Source: Nematostella vectensis (taxonomy: Eukaryota; Cnidaria; Anthozoa; Actiniaria; Edwardsiidae). Taken from it: 64,000 bases of DNA. Below the pieces are notes generated by a model. The model made no database searches, was not told the origin of the DNA, and saw only the letters and a program-made list of their open reading frames with translations. A program made the translations under genes and the position numbers. Of this stretch, positions 11,010 to 23,600 are shown one piece after another. The stretch is from contig NC_064046.1 of assembly GCF_932526225.1 (NCBI RefSeq), positions 10,441,719 to 10,505,718 of the forward strand, written 5' to 3'. Numbering within the stretch: position 1 is the stretch's first letter; the number at the start of each line of letters is the position of its first letter.

Positions 11010-14000
11010 AAGACATCAAAAGACGCGCGTGGACAATCAAAAATGTTGAGGCGTATAGATAATAAAACACGTTGAGCAACAAGATTGTTGAGATAACAAT
11101 GGGCAGTGCGCATAGATAATCAACAGACGCGCGTAAACAATCAGAATTGGTTAGATGACAAACAACAGTGTGCATAGATAAACAATAGACGCGCGTAAAC
11201 AATCAGAATTGATGAGATGACAGTAAACAGTGCGCTCAAATAATCAACAGACGCGCCTGAACAATCATAATTGATGAGATGACAGTAAACAGTGCGCTCA
11301 AATAATCAACAGACGCGCGTAAACAATCAGAATTGATGAGATAACAATGAACAGTGCGCGCAAATAATCAACAGACGCGCGTGAACAATCATAATTGGTG
11401 AGATGACAAAGAACAGTACGCGCAGATAATCAACAGACGCTAGTGAACAATCAGAATTAGTGAGATAACAATGAACAGTGCGTGTTGATAATTAACAGAC
11501 GGGCGTGAACAATCAGAATTAGTGAGATAACAATGAACAGTGGGTGTTGATAATTAATTAACAGACGCCCGTGAACAATCAGAATTAGTGAGATAACAAT
11601 GAACAGTGCGCGTAGATAATCAACAGACGCCCGTGAACAATCAAAATTAGTGAGATAACAATGAACAGTGCGCGCAAATAATCAACAGACGCCCGTGAAC
11701 AATCATAATTGGTGAGTTGACAAGGAACATTGCGCGTAGATAATCAACAGACGCGCATGAACAATCATAATTGGTGGGATGACAAAGAACAGTACGCGTA
11801 GATAATCAACAGACGCGCATGAACAATCATAATTGGTGAGTTGACAAGGAACATTGCGCGTAGATAATCAACAGACGCGCGTGAACAATCATAATTGGTG
11901 AGATGACAAAGAACAGTACGAACAGATAATCAACAGACGCACGTGAACAATCAGGATTAGTGAGATAACAGTAAACAGTGGGTGTTGATAATTAATTAAA
12001 AGACGCCCGTGAACAATCAGAATTAGTGAGATAACAATGAACAGTGGGTGTTGATAATTAACAGACGCCCGTGAACAATCAAAATTAGTGAGATAACAAT
12101 AAACAGTGCGCGCAAATAATCAACAGACGCGCGTGAACAAGCATAATTGGTTTGATGACAATGAACAGTGCGTGTTGATAATTAACAGACGCCCGTGAAC
12201 AATCAGAATTAGTGAGATAACAATAAACAGTGCGCGCAAATAATCAACAGACGCGCGTGAACAAGCATAATTGGTTTGATGACAATGAACAGTGCGTGTA
12301 GATAATCAACAGACGCGCGTGAACAATCAGAATTAGTGAGATAACAATGAACAGTGCGCGCAAATAATCAACAGACGCGCGTGAACAATCAGAATTAGTG
12401 AGAACAATGAACAGTGTGCGTAGATAATCAACAGACGCGCGTGAACAATCAGAATTGGTGAGATGACAATGAACAGTGCGCGCAAATAATCAACAGACGC
12501 GCATAAACAATCAGAATTAGTTAGAACAAGGAACAATGAGTGTAGATAATCAACAGACGCGCGTGAACAATCAGAATTGGTGAGATGACAATGAACAGTG
12601 CGCGCAAATAATCAACAGACGCGCGTGAACAATAATAATTAGTGAGATAACAATGATCAGTGCGAGTAGATAATCAACAGACGCGCGTGAACAATCATAA
12701 TTGGTGGGATGACAAAGAACAGTACGCGCAGATAATCAACAGACGCGCGTGAACAATCAGAATTGGTGGGATGACAAAGAACAGTACGCGCAAATAATCA
12801 ACAGACGCGCGTGAACAATCAGAATTGATGAGATGATAATGAACAGTACGCGCAAATAATCAACAGACGCGCGTGAACAATCATAATTGATGATATGACA
12901 ATAAACAGTGCGTGCAAATAATCAACAAACGCGCGTGAACAATCAGAATTGGTGAGATGACAATAAACAGTGCGCGTAGATAACCAACAGACGCCCGTGA
13001 ACAATCAGAATTAGTGAGATAACAATAAACAGTGCGCGTAGATAATCAACAGACGCGCGTAAACAATCAGAATTAGTGAGATAACAATGAACAGTGCGCG
13101 GAAATAATCAACAGACGCGCGTGAACAATCATAATTGGTGAGGTAACAATGAACAGTGCGCGCAAATAATCAACAGACGCGCATAAACAATCAGAATTAG
13201 TTAGAACAAGGAACAATGCGTGTAGATAATTAACAGACGCCCGTGAACAATCAGAATTAGTGAGATAACAATGAACAGTGCGCGCAAATAATCAACAGAC
13301 GCGCGTGAACAATCATAATTGGTGAGATGACAAAGAACAGTACGCGCAGATAATCAACAGACGCTAGTGAACAATCAGAATTAGTGAGATAACAATGAAC
13401 AGTGCGTGTTGATAATTAACAGACGGGCGTGAACAATCAGAATTAGTGAGATAACAATGAACAGTGCGCGCAAATAATCAACAGACGCGCGTAAACAATC
13501 AGAATTAGTAAGAACAATGAACAATGCGTGTAGATAATTAACAGACGCCCGTGAACAATCAGAATTAGTGAGATAACAATGAACAGTGCGCGCAAATAAT
13601 CAACAGACGCGCGTGAACAATCATAATTGGTGAGATGACAAAGAACAGTACGCGCAGATAATCAACAGACGCTAGTGAACAATCAGAATTAGTGAGATAA
13701 CAATAAACAGTGCGCGCAAATAATCAACAGACGCGCGTGAACAAGCATAATTGGTTTGATGACAATGAACAGTGCGTGTTGATAATTAACAGACGCCCGT
13801 GAACAATCAGAATTAGTGAGATAACAATGAACAGTGCGCGCAAATAATCAACAGACGCGCGTGAACAATCAGAATTAGTGAGAACAATGAACAGTGTGCG
13901 TAGATAATCAACAGACGCGCGTGAACAATCAGAATTAGTGAGAACAATGAACAGTGTGCGTAGATAATCAACAGACGCGCGTGAACAATCAGAATTAGTG

Positions 14001-14880
14001 AGATAACAATGAACAATGCGTGTAGATAATCAACAGACGCGCGTGAACAATCAGAATTGGTGAGATAACAATGAACAGTGTGCGTAGATAATCAACAGAC
14101 GCCCGTTAACAATCAGAATTGGTGAGATGACAATAAACAGTGCGTGTTGATAATTAACAGACGCCCGTGAACAATCAGAATTAGTGAGATAACAATGAAC
14201 AGTGCACGCAAATAATCAACAGACGCCCGTGAACAATCAGAATTAGTGAGATAACAATGATCAGTGCACGCAAATAATCAACAGACGCCCGTGAACAATC
14301 AGAATTAGTGAGATAACAATGAACAGTGCACGCAAATAATCAACAGACGCTCGTGTACAATCAGAATTAGTGAGATAACAATGATCAGTGCGCGTAGATA
14401 ATCAACAGACGCGCGTGAACAATCATAATTGGTGGGATGACAAAGAACAGTACGCGCAGATAATCAACAGACGCGCGTGAACAATCAGAATTAGTGAGAT
14501 AACAATGAACAGTGCTCGCAAATAATCAACAGACGCCCTTGAACAATCAGAATTAGTGAGATAACAATGAACAGTGCGCGCAAATAATCAACAGACGCGC
14601 GTAAACAATCAGAATTAGTTAGAACAATGAACAATGCATGTAGATAATCAACAGACGCGCTTGAACAATCAGAATATGTGAGATAACAATGAACAGTGCG
14701 CGCAAATAATCAACAGACGCGGATAAACAATCAGAATTAGTGATACAACTGTCAGTTGTGGATGTAGTTGATTGCATAAATAATAAGAATTGTTGGAATG
14801 ACAAAAAGTAGTACGCGCACATAATTATCAGACGCGCATCAACAGTTAGGATGGCTGAGATAACAATGAGCAGTACTTAA
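11010..14880. repeat. Large satellite array of 62-bp units (~60 copies)
   Basis: The consensus unit runs caacagacgcgcgtgaacaa, then tcagaattagtgagataaca, then atgaacagtgcgcgcaaataat. Copies vary as higher-order variants (agaacaatgaac shortened units, cgtgttgataatt, ggtgagatgac). The first and last few units are the most decayed, as expected if unequal crossing-over homogenises the centre. The short minus-strand open frames here are repeat artefacts. No gene is present. Confidence 0.95.
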
Positions 14881-15029
14881 GATAATAACGCATCTGTATT
14901 TTACTAAGAGGAGTATGCGGTAATTAATTTGTTGCAGTGGAGATCTTTTCCACGACTCCTCGTCTGAGATGGAGCAACGAAGCGACAGATACGTGAGCTC
15001 CTGGCAGAGAGAGGGAGATTTGCGGTACC

Positions 15030-15625
15030 GTGCAAGGTCACGCCCTTTCCACTCGGGACAAGTACAGATGTACTGAGAATAGGGCATCCTTGGCATATTG
15101 ACATCGGCCCTTGGTCACGCCCTTTCCACTCGGGACAAGTACAGATGTAATTAGAATAGGGCATCCTTCGCATATTGACATTGGCCCTTGGTCACGCCCT
15201 TTCCACTCGCGACAAGTACAGATGTACTGAGAATAGGGCATCCTTGGCATATTGACATTGGCCTTTGGTCACGCCCTTTTTACTCGGGACAAGTACAGAT
15301 GTACTGAGAATAGAGCATCCTTGGCATATTGATATTTGCCCTTGGTCGCGCCATTTTCACTCGAGACAAGAACAGATGTACTGAGAATAGGGCATCCTTG
15401 GCATATTGACATTGGCCTTTGGTCACGCCCTTCTTACTCGGGACAAGTACAGATGTACTGAGAATAGGGCATCCTTGGCATATTGACATTGGCCTTTGGT
15501 CACGCCCTTTTTACTCGGGACAAGTACAGATGTACTGAGAATAGGGCATCCTTGGCATGCAACATAGGCCTTCGACGACGCCCATTTTAATTGGGCCGTT
15601 TACAGATGTACTCAGAGTAATGCTT
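15030..15625. repeat. 77-bp tandem repeat (~7.5 copies)
   Basis: The unit contains ggtcacgccctttccactcg, ggacaagtacagatgtactg and agaatagggcatccttggca, followed by tattgacattggcc. It begins ~150 bp after the 62-bp satellite and is unrelated to it. The last copy decays around 15560-15625. Confidence 0.93.
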
Positions 15626-17690
15626 CTGTGGCTGTTGATCCCGGATCGCGCTCTTTTACTAGAGACAAGTTAATATGTACTCGAAGTAGGCCACACTAGA
15701 AACAATTGCCATTTTGGACATACTAAAAAAGAGCATACGGAGAATTTCAGATTTACCGTGCTGAAAATTAATTAATATGGTTTTGCTCTAAAGTATGGTG
15801 TGGACTATTAACATCACAATGACCTCACTTCCGCCCTATCAAATCCCACCAATCACCAACCCTCCTCTCCCCACTCCAAAGTCCAAAGAGCTTTGATCAC
15901 AGGGGACATTAGTGCAGTGTCAATACATCTTTGCCTACTGGACAGAGTTACCAAGAGCATAAATCGTTTTTGTCTTGCGCCAGCGCTCTTTAAAACTAGA
16001 TTATTTTATTTGTTGTATATAATAGAAAATTCAAATAAAATCTTATTTTGTTGTGCGTCCGTCCTTTAATATAAAACACGAAAAGCCCAAATAGTCGTGT
16101 TCGTGAACCAGAAGAATAAATGCAATGCACCAAGAACTGGTATTCTACTCTGCCAAATTTCCGTCTTTGATAAGACTTCTTCATCAAATAGATGTACATA
16201 TGACGTCACAGCGTGCCAAAACCATGAACAACTTATGTTCATGGCACGCTGTCTTCTGTGCATCTATCAGAGCACGCAAAAATGAGATACTGTATATTTG
16301 TTTTACACAGTTTGGTGGTCACCAAGCCAGATAATCTAATCCTTAAACGTTGTGACCCTATATAAAAGAATTTTTTTCACCACAGGAAGCCCGCATAGTA
16401 GTCTTGTTTTCAGCCGGGGCCTGGGTCCTACGTTTCACTCCAACCCAGGGGTCATTCTTGTTCCCAGAGCTCCCCCGCTGTTGTCAGTCTACCCGCAAAG
16501 CGATTCCGATTTATTTCCAGTTCTCTAACGTTTAGAGACGCCCGCAAAGAAGGCTCTGTAACATGCAATTTTTAAAAATCCAGCTGACTAAAAAGTGTCG
16601 ATCAACCACCCCTTTGTATTAGGAAACTTGCCAACAGAGCATCCGCGATTTAATCAATACATTATCAGCGATATGTAATTGAATGTAGATCTGTTACTTG
16701 CTTGACGAATTAGAGTGATTTTCATTAGAGTGATTTTTTTATTAACCCGTGAACTACACTTTATCGTATTATACTTACTTTTTTGTGATCCGATTCTATT
16801 TTTCTCTTTTGTGTTTTACTGACTATTACCCATTGACTATCACACGTTGTTTCATTTGTGACTCGGTAATGTACGGGGCTGTAATAGGCCTTATAAATGT
16901 TCAGCCTTCTTTGTTATAACCAAATCTACACGTTATTTATGAAAATGACTTTATTAAATAGTTAAAAATAGCATTGTTCTCATTATTTTATAATTTCCTT
17001 CACACCCATTTAGGCCCATGCACAGTCGCTCTGACCTCTGTCACGCTCATATTAACTCGGCCTAAGCGCATTACGTGAGTCCAGGATGACCGCGAAGGAG
17101 ACTATACAACCATTTATTTAGAAAAATAAATATTTATAGCCAGGATGAGTCCGAAACTACACTATTAGATCGTAGTGTAGTAAATACAAGAGTTTCTAGA
17201 GAATCACTCTGCTTCGGAAGAATTGTACAAATTACACGAACAACCTTTATTAAGTAAAGTTTAAGAAGGCGTAACACGAAAATATATCAATGGCACGCAC
17301 GCAAAAGGCACAAACCTGGATAAGTGGACAATTCCTAATCCTTAATAACTGGATTTTTTTTACCGAAGAAACATCGTAGCAGCAAACTTGATATTAGTAA
17401 CCTTTGATTGTAATGCTACTAGGTTAAGGCACGGTTTAAGAGTGGTTTCAGGCCCGTAGCCGGGGGAGGGGGGGGGAAGGATAAGGAACATTGAGTACCA
17501 CCACTACGCGGTAGGACGAGATTTTGTAAGCGAACCCACCCGCTCTAAATCCTATTTATGGGCCTGGATTTACATAACTGCAATCAAAAGTTACTCCAAT
17601 TACGAGTTTACTTTGAAATCCATCAAGGGAAAACAATTGTTTGTCAATCGAAACCAGCAATTCGGAGAGAAAAGCTTGGACTGGCGGAAG
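15626..17690. other. Intergenic sequence with short dispersed-repeat fragments; no gene recognised
   Basis: A near-palindrome at 16209-16251 (CAGCGTGCC and CATGAACA against TGTTCATG and GCACGCTG) could form a hairpin. The word ctgccaaatttccgtctttg at 16150 recurs at 23523 as ctgccaaattttcgtcttta. The word gcatctatcagagcacgcaa at 16259 resembles text at 1295-1355. These are fragments of dispersed repeats. A G-run lies at 17462-17476. Otherwise the stretch is AT-rich without convincing coding frames. Confidence 0.6.
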
Positions 17691-17699
17691 CCCAATTCC

Positions 17700-17705
17700 T
17701 TTATT
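17700..17705 (-). terminator. Polyadenylation signal AATAAA for the 17.8-kb gene
   Basis: tttatt on the plus strand reads AATAAA on the minus strand, 50 bp after the stop codon at 17755. The position fits a short 3' UTR. Confidence 0.6.
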
Positions 17706-17754
17706 TTTGATAGATGTTTAATTCTAGGAATCGAAATATCCACTCTATTGAGAA

Positions 17755-18843
17755 TCATCGCCGCCTTTTCGCGGACTTTCTTCCAGACTTACACCGCCCG
17801 GTGGATGGTCTTATTAATCTCAACGTTGGGTTTATTCCACGAACCGCCATCCCTTCAGAAGTTAAAGAAATCCGCCTTTGGGATGAGTTGCTCTTACTCG
17901 GGACAATCCCCTTATCGATCACCTTGTCTTCGTACGAAGCATTCGATTTAGATTTCGCTTTGATCATTTGTTCCTTACACGGGTGTTCCAAAGTCCGTGC
18001 GATCTCTACAATGTCATAGCACTCGGAAGCCTTCAGGTCGTACTGTGCCCGCATTGCCCGTAGCGTGGGAATCGCTCTCCCGCAGGAGTGTTTATACCCA
18101 ATACCTTTCTTTTGTTTACACGCTTCGCAATAAGCCGGTCGAGGCAAAGGTTTGGCGTTATTTTCAGAGGGTGAGTTACTCATAGTGTGTGCAGGTGCTG
18201 ATGAAACTCTTTGATTTTTTTTAGTACTCATTTTTTCTTCTTCAAATTTCTTCTCCTTAGGGCGTGTATCAGGAAACATGGATCCCAAAGTAAACGATAC
18301 GTCCATATCGTAGCCGCTCTTACGAAATGTCAAAATGTCCGATTCATCGCCAGATACTCCTGACCCCTTTGAAGTGTTAGACGCCACACTATTAATCCTA
18401 GCAGATGATCCCCTTAGTTTGGAGCTTGGAGTCTTTGGCCTCGCGATGGACCCCGTCCTTGCGCTTACCACGCGAGTCCCATTTCCAGGTTGCCTGGTAT
18501 TCTTCCCACTGGTAACTCTATTCCTAGACTGCGTGGCAATAACACTTTGCCTGGCTTTTTCTTCTTTCAATCTCTCCCAAAGGATTGTTTCTTCCTTGAC
18601 GTTTTCAAGCTCTGCTAGTCGATGCATGAAAGGGTCGACCTTTTTTGAGCCCCGAAAACAAGCGTCCTCGACTTCTTCATCCACCCAGGTCTGAGGGTAG
18701 GGGTCATGAAATCGGAACTCCAAATCACCCGCTTCTTTAGTTTCAGGAACAAAAAGTTCATCAAACTGCTCATCTGATTCTATCCATGTCATTTTTGCCT
18801 TCTCGTCCGCCTTCTGCAGTTTCTTTTCTTTCTTTTTATCCAT
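17755..18843 (-). CDS. Unrecognised Lys/Arg/Ser-rich protein with a CxxC motif (~362 aa, uninterrupted)
   Basis: The open frame extends 50 codons further upstream to 18993. I prefer the ATG at 18843, which begins MDKKKEKKLQKADEKAKMTW, because the upstream 50 residues are Pro/Arg-rich and look non-coding. Residues ~20-70 are acidic and aromatic (WIESDEQFDELFVPE, FRFHDPYPQTWVDEEVEDAC). The middle is Ser/Thr/Gly/Lys-rich and probably disordered. Around residue 245-275 there is a conserved-looking block, YCEACKQKKGIGYKHSCG, with CxxC and a further Cys, followed by a helical AMRAQYDLKASECYDIVEIA. The tail is very basic (SGRKSAKRRR), like a nuclear-localisation signal. I do not recognise the family. 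A polyadenylation signal follows and a CCAAT-rich tandem repeat lies ~500 bp upstream. Confidence 0.75.
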   Translation of the reverse strand: MDKKKEKKLQKADEKAKMTWIESDEQFDELFVPETKEAGDLEFRFHDPYPQTWVDEEVEDACFRGSKKVDPFMHRLAELENVKEETILWERLKEEKARQSVIATQSRNRVTSGKNTRQPGNGTRVVSARTGSIARPKTPSSKLRGSSARINSVASNTSKGSGVSGDESDILTFRKSGYDMDVSFTLGSMFPDTRPKEKKFEEEKMSTKKNQRVSSAPAHTMSNSPSENNAKPLPRPAYCEACKQKKGIGYKHSCGRAIPTLRAMRAQYDLKASECYDIVEIARTLEHPCKEQMIKAKSKSNASYEDKVIDKGIVPSKSNSSQRRISLTSEGMAVRGINPTLRLIRPSTGRCKSGRKSAKRRR

Positions 18844-19322
18844 GTCTGTGCTGGACTTAGTAGTAGACTTGGCAGATTGAAAGCGTGATAGGCATGATGC
18901 TGGTCTTGAGGGCGGGGCCAGTAAGGGTGATCGATGGGTTGGGGAGGGGCTTCTTCGTTCCCTAAGAAATAACGGGGGGGCATCAGATCTCAAGTACTGT
19001 ATTATTGTGGAAAAACTGTGTCTGTGTGCACATCTAGAAATGATCCATACTCTTTCAGCGGAAGGAATTTCTCAGATCCTCCCCGATCTCCACCCTTCCA
19101 TAAGATTGGTATAAGTAAGCTTGGTACTTATTTAAAATGCGTTACCATGGCCACCACCAATACATAGTTTTGAGGAAGCTAGCCAATAAGCGTGCAGTTT
19201 TGATTGACTCGAGAAGGGACCGTCGTGTTCTGATGTCCACTCAAGCATTTCTTTGCCTCGCTGATTGGCTAGTGAAGCTTATGTGTGCGTCTCTCGCATC
19301 CTCGTTGGTTTTAATCGACTGA

Positions 19323-19575
19323 CTTTACAAAACTGTCAAGGTGGCCACGCTAGCGCGCGTCGTATCAGATAGCACGTTTCTCTCATCCCTATTGGCTTAC
19401 TTTACAAAACTGTCAAGGTGGCCACGCTAGCGCGCGTCGTATCAGATAGCACGTTTCTCTCATCCCTATTGGCTTACTTCACAAAACTGTCAAGGTGGCC
19501 ACGGTAGCGCGCGTCGTATCAGATAACACGTTTCTCGCATTCTTATTGGCTTACTTCACAAAACTGTCAAGGTGG
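19323..19575. repeat. 77-bp tandem repeat carrying CCAAT boxes, upstream of the 17.8-kb gene
   Basis: There are about 3.3 copies of a unit containing ctttacaaaactgtcaaggt, ggccacgctagcgcgcgtcg and tatcagatagcacg, ending in cctattggctta. Each unit supplies an inverted CCAAT (attggc) and a GCGCGC core. Single attggct-type motifs also lie at 19264 and 19305. A promoter role for the adjacent minus gene is an inference. Confidence 0.85.
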
Positions 19576-20048
19576 CCACGCCTGTGCGCGTCGCATTGTA
19601 AAGACCTAAACAAACAACAGATGTTCAAATTACCATCTTGGGGAAGCTAGATAATTTTTCTCAATTCTAACACTTTGACATAAAAAAATGTTAACTGTTC
19701 CATATGTTTTTAGTCTTTATGAAAAAAATGGAAAAGATATAACGAATGGAAACATTTGTTACTTTATCTGGAATATGATAATATTACACAGAAATTTAAC
19801 TATAATAGAGAAACTACACACATAAAACTTGACCACGGCTCTCAAAAAGCAGCGTAAAGCGGTTTATTTGATGACAAAATAGCAACTCGTCCCTTGGAAT
19901 CGCTCGTTTTATGGCCGAATCTCGTTTTATGAAAACTGTATTTATCACTACGTTGTGAGGGAGAAAGCTTTATGCCACTGATCTAATCTCAACACCATTT
20001 TCATTGATAACCTGTTTGAACCTATAAAAGCGTTAATGATAATGCCCA

Positions 20049-23000
20049 TTACCTCTCTTGCCGAATCCTTGCTGGCAGCGTTGATGGCCCGAGGTCTGTG
20101 ATTGGCTCGTTTGGTCCTTGAGTGGCAGGAATCTCTCGTCTGCTGAGTGCTGCAGCTAGTTGGCTTCTCCTTAGTGCCGGGCTTGATACACCATCATTGT
20201 TCATGTAGTGCTAAAAAAATAGAAAAAAGGGGTCAGTACGCAGCTCTTACAAGCTGCAATTTGATTGGGCAAATGAACAATATCCGCACCTCGACACAAA
20301 GAACGAGAAGAATAGAGACAATAGAACTCCTTTGTAGAGCAAAGATAATAGGAGACAAAGCAGCTGCGTACTTACTCGAAAAAAGCACCCTTTACAACAC
20401 TATTATTGTTTATGTAATGCTAAAAAAATACAAAAAAGCACTCTTTAAAACACTATTATTGTTCAAGTAATCATATAGTATATGATTATATAAAACTTCT
20501 CTTGATACCCATTCATTTAATGCTATGGCATTCGAAATGCACCCATTGGAAAAAAGCTCCCCTGATACGACTGTTATTTTTCATAATCAAGACCATGAAC
20601 AATCTATTACTGTGTTTTTCAATATTTTGCCCATGCTTTCTAAAAGCTTATTGCCTTTTGGTTCACATCATGCAGAATTCTTGAGGCATTTCTAATAGGC
20701 CACATTGGAATGGATTCTAAATGTGCCACCTTTTAGCAAAGTAATAACAAAGGGAAGAGGACCAAATGAATTCAGTTAGTTTCAATGACAGAATTCAGAT
20801 AATGGTTTAGCAGTTGGGAATTACAAGATTTTACAAAATGACAAGAGTTGCAGAAAATTGAAAATCGTACTAAGGAAAATGAAACAAAATCCCTAATCCT
20901 TATCATTTTCATTATTTTTCTCTATTCCCAATTAGTATAGGCCATAGCATGGGCGAAGTAAAATCTGGGATTGATTTCACATGTGTTTCCAATGCTTTAT
21001 GTAATTTCCCAAGCTGTCTTCGGCAAGGGCAATTTTGAAAACAATGAAACCCAAGTGAAATTAATCCCAAATTTTAAAAGGAACCAATGTTATTACATGT
21101 TTAATGGAAAAATGCAGGATGCAAGGACATCCAATAGCAGCAAAGATATTTTGCCCTCAATAAAAAAAGTGCCCCGCTCTTAGCCAATCAGCATTGCGTA
21201 AATATGCCCTTTATATTATAAGCTCTTTTATATATCTTGTTCAGCACAGTCAAAAAGGTGTATTTTTAATAAGTGAAAATTCAAAGAGCCTATTGGGATG
21301 TTAAAATGAAACATCACAAAATTGTTTTGATTTTTTTTAGTTCAAAACTCAATTTTACTACACATGAAATTAAAAATATCAGTTAAAAATGTGGATACTG
21401 AGTTGATCCTCATAGCATTGAAAAGGGGTATTTGTTTTACTTGATCTCGTCAAATACTGCAGTTGAACAGGATTCACCTGGCCTTGTCATTATTGCTATT
21501 CTCAGAATGAATACTGTATTTGATATCCTACTCTATCCTACTCCTATTGTAGTTGTATAATATTTACCTTAAAACTGTAGACTCTATACGTGTGTTCATG
21601 TATTTACCTTAAAACTGTAGACTCTATATGTGTTCATGCATTTACCTTAAAACTGTAGATTATATATGTATTTATGTATTTACCTTAAAACTGTAGACTC
21701 TGTGTGTGTTCATGTACTGATTCACATCACGGACTTGTTGTGTCAGGCGCTTGAACAATTGCTGCAAAATTTATGCAAGATAGATGCTTTGAGCTTGTGA
21801 TATTGTATACAATATACCAGCTGGAAACGCCTATTCTACTTATACCTGTCCTCCAAGCACTTATAATTATTTATAACTTGTTAGCGATGTATCTCCTCTT
21901 TTTAACAAGAAAATGCTTTATATAATAATAATAATTTTATCAACCCCTTGTATAAACCTATCTCTGTTTTAGTTTGCCTTTTAAAACAAACAAAATGTTT
22001 TTGTAGAGTGTTTATCTTTTTTATTCTTTTTTATTTAGTGCTTTTTAGATTCAAGGAGATATTTCATGAATTGTTTTAAAAGACCCAATGGGAATAAAGA
22101 ACTGTTTTTATTGTGACAAAGGCAGCTGTTAAGAATATAAAGGTTCAATGTTATAACCTTGAAAATACACTATGGAGATTTGATAGGACAAAAGGTGATA
22201 ACTAACCCATTTATGCTTTTATTAAAAAAGACAAATAAATTTCCTTTTATTTTATGAGTAGATTGTAGTAAATGTGAGATTATTGCAAAATATAAAAACA
22301 GTTATTTTTTTTCCCCAATTGTTTCCCCTTATGTGAATCAGAACATATTTCCACGTTTTAACAGGAAGTGAGAATTTTCTCACCAGCTGGACAATTTTTT
22401 TGGTGTTTCTTAGATCACTACCCCCCCCCCCCCCCCCCATATTTCAGGCACAAACACTAGTTCCTTAAAAAATATTTGTTATTCCTATAAATACTTACCA
22501 AAGTAAGTTTGAATTCTTTCACAGTATCTACGTGACATAAACATAAATTATCAGTATAAGCAGTAATAATAAAATCAAACAAAGGGGAGCTATTCAAAAT
22601 CGTTTGTGTAAACAAGCGGTAATGTGTCAATGAAATTTGGACTCTAATTTGTCTAATCTCGGAAAGTATTCCTGTAGTTAGGCATCGCTGTGATAATAAA
22701 TTCACCGGCAATCATTTTGACAATCCCTCAACAACCACACTCTCTCGGTCTTCATCTTACCGTCTATTTCATCGTCACTCTGGTCTAAGAACAAGTTGCT
22801 TGCAGAACTTCGGGTAGAAGTAGCGCTTTTCGAACGGTTTCCCTGGTGAAGGGAAAATTTGAACAACGAGAATTATAACTTGTCATGGAATCACAACCGT
22901 GACCAGAACCTAACGACGAGAAACATTATATAAATACTTTACGAACCTTAGAATAATTTCTTGAAGCTGTAACATCCGCAGTTAACCTCCCGTCAGAACG

Positions 23001-23263
23001 GTACCAATCCCTGTTTAAGCTACGACCACTGAATAAATCAAAATTCAAGAGCACACATAAGCTTTATACACAACAAATGATCAATTCATAAAATACAATC
23101 TAAGTTGAATAGAACCTAGGCAATCTATCAAGATTTTAGACCTCTGAAATGCGTTCTTCTTGGCTGTTAATTTGGGGTCTGGTATAGGCCAACTTTGTGA
23201 GTACACCGCAGCAATGGAATCGGGATTTTGCGGGATCCATTCCGATAGAAAAGCGACCGCCAT
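20049..23263 (-). CDS. Unrecognised six-exon gene, ~226 aa, with a short helical segment
   Basis: Predicted exons on the minus strand are 23263 to ~23097, 23028-22947, 22842-22761, 22527-22499, 21761-21684 and 20210-20049 (stop TAA at 20051-20049). Phases agree across exons 2-6. The exon 1 donor is uncertain: 23097 fits the phase, while another GT lies near 23115. The N-terminus is MAVAFLSEWIPQNPDSIAAV. Later come a Ser/Arg-rich stretch (GNRSKSATSTRSSASN), an acidic turn (DQSDDEID), a helical stretch (QLFKRLTQQVRDVNQYM) and a C-terminal Pro/Arg-rich tail (ALRRSQLAAALSRREIPATQ ... LPARIRQER). Additional small exons between 22.5 and 21.8 kb cannot be excluded. Family not recognised. AATAAA on the minus strand near 19863-19868 can serve as polyadenylation signal. 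Two of its exon edges are tandemly repeated. Confidence 0.65.
20204..20472 (-). repeat. Degenerate copies of the last-exon acceptor region of the 20-23 kb gene
   Basis: The real acceptor reads TTTTTTTAG|CACTACATGAACAA at 20210. A similar TTTTTTTAG|CATTACATAAACAA lies at 20419, and a third, weaker copy (CTTGAACAATAATAGTG) lies around 20450-20470. The copies sit upstream in the intron, so they are potential alternative acceptors. Confidence 0.6.
21558..21722 (-). repeat. Tandem repeat of an exon end plus its splice donor (4 copies, ~38-42 bp)
   Basis: The end of exon 5 (peptide THRVYSFK) with donor TTTTAAG|GTAAATA is repeated four times, with donors near 21563, 21603, 21642 and 21683. Units differ in ata/tgtg variants. 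Using the second donor would read GTA AAT ACA TAA, an immediate stop. Confidence 0.85.
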
Positions 23264-23514
23264 TTTGGTGTCTGTGATCAGTGTTTGGAATAATTAGGAC
23301 GGATTGAATACTTACTAGTGGTATTCTCTTGGTAGCATTCCCTTGGTTGCTATTTCACGGGCCTAAACAATGCTTTGGTTACGGTAATTTGAGCACTCCA
23401 AAGTGATAAGCCACACCACAGGGCACCCGTAATGATAGTGTCTGGCTTTGCCACCGCAATCGGTATCTCAAGCTCACGGTATGTGATCTGACTCTTATAC
23501 ACCAAAAACTGGAA

Positions 23515-23600
23515 ATCGACTCTGCCAAATTTTCGTCTTTAATAAGACTTCTTCAGGGCAGACTGAAGAAGGTGAATCGTTACAAGCTTAATTACATCAG
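23515..23600. repeat. Dispersed repeat fragment
   Basis: actctgccaaattttcgtct followed by ttaataagacttcttca matches 16147-16180 with few changes. It lies in the promoter-side flank of the 20-23 kb gene. The class of the repeat is not clear. Confidence 0.5.

Noticed and set aside
11010-14880. CRISPR-like appearance of the 62-bp repeats
   Set aside because: Units are contiguous with no unique spacers, vary in sequence, and the DNA is from an intron-bearing animal genome.
22252-22440. Possible extra exon (LRNTKKIVQL) of the 20-23 kb gene
   Set aside because: A donor is present but the best acceptor gives a stop in the required phase.
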